Origin: Advenella kashmirensis WT001
GTDB lineage: Bacteria > Pseudomonadota > Gammaproteobacteria > Burkholderiales > Burkholderiaceae_B
Direction of reading: 5' to 3'
Length of the DNA: 64,000 nucleotides
NCBI RefSeq assembly: GCF_000219915.2
Contig: NC_017964.1
Location: 496,001-560,000, forward strand
Under the pieces are notes generated by a model. That model saw only the letters and a program-made list of their open reading frames with translations. It was not told the DNA's origin and searched no databases. Position numbers and translations under genes: made by a program. Of the stretch, positions 60,202-64,000 are shown piece by piece (within the stretch, counting starts at the first letter, position 1; every line of letters starts with the position of its first letter).

Positions 60202-60240
60202 CAGAAGGTGGCAGAAGGCGGCAGAAGGCGGCAGAATGGG
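60202..60240 (+). repeat. Tandem 10-base repeat
   Basis: CAGAAGGTGG, CAGAAGGCGG, CAGAAGGCGG and the partial CAGAATGGG follow each other without gaps. Noncoding on both strands as far as can be seen; likely a slipped-strand expansion. Confidence 0.8.
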
Positions 60241-60267
60241 TAGGGCAGAACGATGCTGCAGAAAACG

Positions 60268-60295
60268 ATACGACAAAAGCGGCAGTCTGTCGTAT
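60268..60295 (-). terminator. Probable terminator of the DegS-like gene
   Basis: Perfect 8-base stem ATACGACA/TGTCGTAT with a 12-base loop, 9 bases after the stop on the minus strand, followed by CGTTTTC. Confidence 0.6.
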
Positions 60296-60304
60296 TGGTC
60301 GCAA

Positions 60305-61456
60305 TCAGTTGGTGGTGGTTACCTGGGGGCGTTTGCCCAGCGTGACGATGAAGTCATGCTTTTTGCCGCCGCGCAAAACGGTAAAGGTTACTTTGGATTG
60401 GGGAGCAAATTCAGCGATCTTGTTCAGCAAATGGTCGGTGCCGGTAATATCTTCACCATTGGCCGCAAGCAGAATATCACCAACCATCAGGCCAGCCTGT
60501 CCGGCCGGGCCATTGGGGGCGAGCGTGGCAATAATCACCCCGTTGGTATTTTTCAGATTGAACGCCCTGGCCAGATCGGTCGTGATGTCCTGTGGTTCTA
60601 TGCCAAGCCAGCCGCGCGAGACACTGCCTGTCTTGATGATTTCGTACATGATGCGCATGGCGGTATCGGCAGGTGTGGCAAAGCCGATGCCCAGCGAGCC
60701 GCCGGCAGCCGATTCAGTGTAGATCGCCGTGTTGATGCCGATCAGATCGCCGCGAGTATTGATCAGCGCACCGCCGGAGTTGCCGGGATTGATGGCGGCA
60801 TCTGTCTGAATGAAATTCTCATAGGTATTGATTCCCAGGCCGGTACGGCCCAGCGCCGATACAATACCCATGGTGGTTGTCTGCCCCACGCCAAACGGGT
60901 TGCCAATTGCCAGCACCATATCGCCGATGCGTGGCGTATTGCCGGCGTTGTAGTGGATAACAGGCAGGTCGGGGAGATCGGCCTTGAGCACGGCCAGATC
61001 CGTATCGGGATCGGTGCCGATCAGTTTGGCCGGGGCCTTGCGACCGTCGGCCAGGCCCACTTCGATGGAATCGGCTGCTTCGATTACGTGATAGTTGGTC
61101 AGGATATAGCCCTTGTCAGAGGCGATAACACCGGAGCCCAGATTGGTGGGCCCCATTGTGTTCAGATCCTTGTTATCCTTGATAAACGGCTTGAGTGCGG
61201 GTACATCGGGCAGGTTCTTGAACGGCGACTCGATGTTCTTTGTGGTATAGATATTCACAACGGACGGGGTGGCAGCGGCAACGGCCGAGGCAAAGCTCAG
61301 GCTCTCATTGGCCGATGTAAGCACCGTGGCCGGCAGCACGCGTGGGTTGTCGCCGGCGCCAGGCGTCAGCCAGCCCGGGCGCAACGTTGTAATGGTGAAA
61401 ACCAACGCCAGGCAGACGGTGACCGCCTGAGATAACAGTAACCAAAAACGATACAT
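60305..61456 (-). CDS. DegS/DegQ-like periplasmic serine protease
   Basis: Envelope stress protease anchored by one N-terminal helix (about 6-24). The 383-residue protein has a trypsin-like domain with His123 (TNYHVIEA), Asp153 (PDTDLAVLK) and Ser227 (NPGNSGGAL), and a single PDZ domain (about 285-375; GVIIATLAPNGPAGQAGLMV). One PDZ plus membrane anchor is the DegS plan, so release of a sigma-E anti-sigma factor is possible. ATG 61456 fits the family N-terminus (MYRFWLLLSQAV). Its start codon is only 11 bases from that of the divergent nif3-like gene. Confidence 0.93.
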   Translation of the reverse strand: MYRFWLLLSQAVTVCLALVFTITTLRPGWLTPGAGDNPRVLPATVLTSANESLSFASAVAAATPSVVNIYTTKNIESPFKNLPDVPALKPFIKDNKDLNTMGPTNLGSGVIASDKGYILTNYHVIEAADSIEVGLADGRKAPAKLIGTDPDTDLAVLKADLPDLPVIHYNAGNTPRIGDMVLAIGNPFGVGQTTTMGIVSALGRTGLGINTYENFIQTDAAINPGNSGGALINTRGDLIGINTAIYTESAAGGSLGIGFATPADTAMRIMYEIIKTGSVSRGWLGIEPQDITTDLARAFNLKNTNGVIIATLAPNGPAGQAGLMVGDILLAANGEDITGTDHLLNKIAEFAPQSKVTFTVLRGGKKHDFIVTLGKRPQVTTTN

Positions 61457-61467
61457 AGGAAGACGTC

Positions 61468-62253
61468 GTGAATAAAATTTTCGTGCAGGATTTGCTGGGC
61501 TGGCTGGACCAGCAACTAAAACCAGCCCTCTTTCAGGATTATGCACCAAACGGGCTGCAGGTGCAGGGTAAGCCCGAAATAAAAAAGGTAATTACGGGCG
61601 TCACCGCTTCGGCGCAACTGCTGCAGATTGCCGCGGACAAAGGCGCCGATGCGGTTCTCGTGCATCACGGATGGTTCTGGAAAGGCGAGAATCCCTGTGT
61701 GGTCGGCAGCAAATATCAACGCATGGAACTGGCGATACGGCATGGCCTGAATATCATTGGCTACCATTTGCCGCTGGATGCGCACCCGGAATGGGGCAAC
61801 AATGCGCAATTGGCAAGGGTTCTGGGTCTGATTCCTGATCGGGCCGATGACGGCAGCGGACAGCCGGTGGTCTTCGGCAGGGGCGGGTTGATCTGGTCGG
61901 GCGCAGTGCCTGGCGGTCTGCGCACATTGGCTGATCTGGGCGCACACATTGAAACCGCCCTGGGCCGATCCCCGTTGCTTATAGGCAACAACGAGCGGCC
62001 CTTGCGGCGTATCGCCTGGTGTACCGGCGGCGCCCAGGGCATGTTTGAAGAGGCGATAGCGCGTGGCGTGGATGTCTATCTGACTGGAGAGGCCTCGGAA
62101 CAGGTCTATCATCAGGCGATGGAGTCGGGCGTGGCCTATATCGGCGCCGGCCATCATGCAACCGAGCGTTATGGCGTTCAGGCGCTGGGGCAGGCGGTGG
62201 CGGCGCGCTTTGGCGTGGATGTGGAGTTCGTGGATCTGCCCAATCCCGTGTAG
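61468..62253 (+). CDS. Nif3-like dinuclear metal-centre protein
   Basis: Nif3/YbgI-family protein of 261 residues, a conserved metal hydrolase-like family of unsettled function (GTP cyclohydrolase-like fold). Metal-site segments VLVHHGWFW, GYHLPLDAHPEWGNN, LTGEASEQVYHQA and GHHATERYG are complete. GTG start 61468 with AGGAAG upstream, inside the short gap shared with the DegS-like gene. The degS-nif3 divergent pair is common in the order. Confidence 0.93.
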   Translation: MNKIFVQDLLGWLDQQLKPALFQDYAPNGLQVQGKPEIKKVITGVTASAQLLQIAADKGADAVLVHHGWFWKGENPCVVGSKYQRMELAIRHGLNIIGYHLPLDAHPEWGNNAQLARVLGLIPDRADDGSGQPVVFGRGGLIWSGAVPGGLRTLADLGAHIETALGRSPLLIGNNERPLRRIAWCTGGAQGMFEEAIARGVDVYLTGEASEQVYHQAMESGVAYIGAGHHATERYGVQALGQAVAARFGVDVEFVDLPNPV

Positions 62254-62390
62254 TGCGGCACCGCTGCGGTTTCACGCCATTGGCTGGGTCGGGGCGCGCA
62301 TGCTCTTCATATGCTCTGCGACAGCGGCAGCCTTGTGGCTATCTGTGCGCCCGTCATGGCGGTTTACTCAAGTGCGACAGGACGAAAAAA

Positions 62391-62428
62391 AACAACATCT
62401 GTGAGCAATTGCAGATGTTGTTTTTTTA
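62391..62428. terminator. Bidirectional terminator between nif3-like gene and mscL
   Basis: AACAACATCTG (62391-62401) pairs with CAGATGTTGTT (62412-62422), 10-base loop, with an A run before it and a T run after it. Confidence 0.9.
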
Positions 62429-62495
62429 CTTCAGGCCGTGCTGTCAGGGGTTGATATCAGGACCCGAGGTCAGCGGTGACCCTAAGCGTAGCAGG

Positions 62496-62951
62496 TCAGA
62501 CCGTAGGTTTTTGACGCAGCAGATCGCGGATTTCCTTGAGCAGGGCGACATCTGCCGGATCGGCGGCCGCTTCGGCTTCTTTTTCTCGTTCAAAGGTGGC
62601 GCGCGCTTTGGCGACGGCTTTGACCAGGCAGAAGATAACCAGCGCCAGCAAGATGAAATTAATGAAGATCGTTAGGAAATTACCATAGGCCAGCAAATTG
62701 GCACCGGCTTTGCTCATGGCTTCGTAGGTGCGTGCTCCGGCATAGCCTTCGGGCTCGGATAAGACAATGAATTTATTGGCAAAATCAACAGATCCGCCGA
62801 GGATGAAATTGATCAGGGGCATGATGACGTCTTTGACTAAAGAGTCAATGATCTTACCGAAAGCGGCGCCGATAATCACACCAACCGCCAGATCAATCAT
62901 GTTGCCTTTGATTGCAAACTCTTTGAACTCGTTTATAAAACCTTTACTCAT
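62496..62951 (-). CDS. mscL: Large-conductance mechanosensitive channel
   Basis: Pentameric pressure-release valve opening on hypo-osmotic shock. The 151-residue protein has the N-terminal amphipathic [13 protein letters not shown], pore helix [20 protein letters not shown], a periplasmic loop, the second helix ([19 protein letters not shown]) and a C-terminal helical bundle. Intact. Confidence 0.97.
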   Translation of the reverse strand: MSKGFINEFKEFAIKGNMIDLAVGVIIGAAFGKIIDSLVKDVIMPLINFILGGSVDFANKFIVLSEPEGYAGARTYEAMSKAGANLLAYGNFLTIFINFILLALVIFCLVKAVAKARATFEREKEAEAAADPADVALLKEIRDLLRQKPTV

Positions 62952-63071
62952 GATTATGTCCTTTTTTCCACGCCCGGCTCGGGCACCGGTATATAATAAA
63001 CGGTTGCCAAATTATGTACACATAAAATATAGTAATTTTTAGTACCTTGAGTGTATCAACAAGGATGGATA

Positions 63072-63712
63072 ATGAGTCAGGATTCTATACAGCAGTATGA
63101 TAATCAGGGGCCCGCTACGCCAGCCGTGCTTCCCTCTGATCCGCAAAGACGCTTCTGGCTGGGTACAGCCTGTGCGGTCGGTGGTGTGGCAGGAGTGGCA
63201 ACGGCCGTTCCCTTTGTAGCATCAATGAACCCGTCCGATCGGGCCAAGGCAGCCGGTGCGCCAGTGGAAATCGCGCTGGGCGGTATTGCCCCCGGCACCA
63301 TGATTACCGCCGAATGGCAGGGCAAGCCGGTCTGGGTCATCCATCGCACACAGGCCATGATAGATGGCCTGTCCAAAAATTCACACCTGGCCGATCCGAA
63401 TTCCGAGCGTCCTGACTATACGCCTGATTTTGCCAAGAACGAAGGCCGTTCACGCAAACCGGAATGGTTTATTTGCGTTGGTATCTGCACACACCTGGGC
63501 TGTTCTCCTTCACCCCGTTTCGCCATCGGCGGTTCCGAGGCATGGGCGCCGACTGGGAAGGCGGCTTTCTTTGCCCTTGCCATGGTTCTCATTTTGATCT
63601 GGCCGGCCGGGTTTTCAAAAATCAGCCTGCGCCTGACAATCTTCTTATTCCCCCTTATTACTTTATCGACGATAACACCGTTATGGTCGGTTTAGAAAAA
63701 GCGGAAGGCTGA
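63072..63712 (+). CDS. petA: Ubiquinol-cytochrome c reductase Rieske iron-sulfur subunit (frameshift)
   Basis: Rieske [2Fe-2S] subunit of the bc1 complex. ATG 63072 with AAGGATGG upstream. The N-terminus has a Tat-like arginine pair before its helix (QRRFWLGTACAVGG, about 26-50). Cluster box 1 is CTHLGCSP (from Cys139). The frame then breaks at 63541; one added G or C gives GSEAMGADWEGGFLCPCHGS, box 2, and VFKNQPAPDNL to TGA 63710-63712. Restored length 213. Confidence 0.95.
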
Positions 63713-63763
63713 TCCCAATGATCCGTCTGTTCTCTTGCCTAGTTAGAAAAGGAGCCCTGTAAA

Positions 63764-64000
63764 ATGGCTGGCGAAAAAGTTGTCGAAACGACAGGATTGT
63801 TGGGTTGGGTGGATCGGCGTTTCCCACTGACAAGTCTGTGGAAAGCTCATCTGTCCGAGTATTACGCACCCAAGAACTTCAACTTCTGGTATTTCTTCGG
63901 ATCCCTGGCCCTGCTGGTTCTGGTTATCCAGATCGTGACCGGTATTTTCATGGTCATGCACTACAAACCCGATGCCGCCCTGGCGTTTACATCGGTCGAA
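63764..64000 (+). CDS. petB: Cytochrome b subunit of bc1 complex, 5' part
   Basis: The first 79 codons of cytochrome b, cut by the window edge. ATG 63764 follows AAAGGAG. The visible part has the N-terminal LLGWVDRRFPLTSLWKAH and the first helix FFGSLALLVLVIQIVTGIFM ending in MHYKPDA, characteristic of the family. It is 51 bases after petA in the usual petABC order. Confidence 0.96.
   Translation, partial: MAGEKVVETTGLLGWVDRRFPLTSLWKAHLSEYYAPKNFNFWYFFGSLALLVLVIQIVTGIFMVMHYKPDAALAFTSVE

Larger units (their letters stand above)
59821..60304. other. Noncoding stretch with short repeats between tatC and degS-like gene
   Basis: About 480 bases between convergent genes with no supported open frame. 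It holds TTCTGCTRCAGCAGGC twice (60073-60088 and 60166-60181), the second containing the palindrome CTGCTGCAGCAG, and a tandem 10-base repeat CAGAAGGYGG at 60202-60231 plus a partial copy. A pyrimidine-rich run lies at 59850-59940. ATACGACA (60268-60275) pairs with TGTCGTAT (60288-60295); on the minus strand CGTTTTC follows, so it probably ends the degS-like transcript. Confidence 0.6.

Noticed and set aside
60202..60240. Possible CRISPR-like array
   Set aside because: Units of 10 bases follow directly with no spacers and no cas genes nearby; it is a simple tandem repeat.
1546..63712. Pseudogene decay as the cause of the broken frames
   Set aside because: Apart from single-base indels the genes are fully conserved, in operons, with intact active sites, and include essential functions.

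Overview
The window is chromosomal DNA of a betaproteobacterium, most likely Burkholderiales, family Alcaligenaceae (Bordetella/Achromobacter/Advenella-like). The evidence is the Bug (TctC) binding proteins next to acyl-CoA genes, a PhaM homologue, a coxBA-DUF2970-coxC-SURF1-ctaA-ctaB-sco block, a gltB-gltD-mlaFEDAC-ABC-ibaG-murA-hisG...hisE-tatABC-degS/nif3-mscL-petAB run, and RpoH-type heat-shock control. No rRNA, tRNA, CRISPR array, prophage or intact insertion sequence was seen. Species is inferred, not proven.

Layout. 1-9 kb is catabolic/accessory: two Bug proteins, an LLM flavin oxidoreductase, a cysteine hydrolase with a GlxA-type regulator, and a LysR regulator divergent from a CoA-transferase/Bug/acryloyl-CoA-reductase-like operon. 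9-18 kb is envelope and precursor supply: glmS, an Lrp-type regulator, two glycosyltransferases, an MFS exporter, glmU, phaM and a NUDIX hydrolase. 18-27 kb is the aa3 cytochrome oxidase with its haem A and copper assembly genes. 27-38 kb holds a large Na+/H+ antiporter with a cNMP-like tail, a candidate small RNA, rpoH under a perfect CIRCE operator, fghA, a transposase-derived protein without its HUH motif, an LTA-synthase-like phosphoglycerol transferase, glpK and dbpA. 38-45 kb is glutamate synthase. 45-52 kb is the Mla phospholipid transport operon, an ABC exporter, ibaG and murA. 52-58 kb is histidine biosynthesis. 58-64 kb is tatABC, a DegS-like protease, a Nif3 protein, mscL and the start of the cytochrome bc1 operon.

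The strongest non-gene signal is a large, one-sided set of single-base frameshifts: I count 23 in 17 genes, most of them essential or strongly conserved. Wherever the change can be resolved, each -1 is repaired by adding one G or C and each +1 by removing one A. That looks like a systematic sequencing or assembly error rather than gene decay, so broken genes are annotated here as single restored genes. The most interesting regulatory points are the CIRCE box on rpoH, which ties sigma-32 to HrcA, and a candidate small RNA with a C/U-rich loop just downstream of rpoH. I found no clearly novel multigene system.
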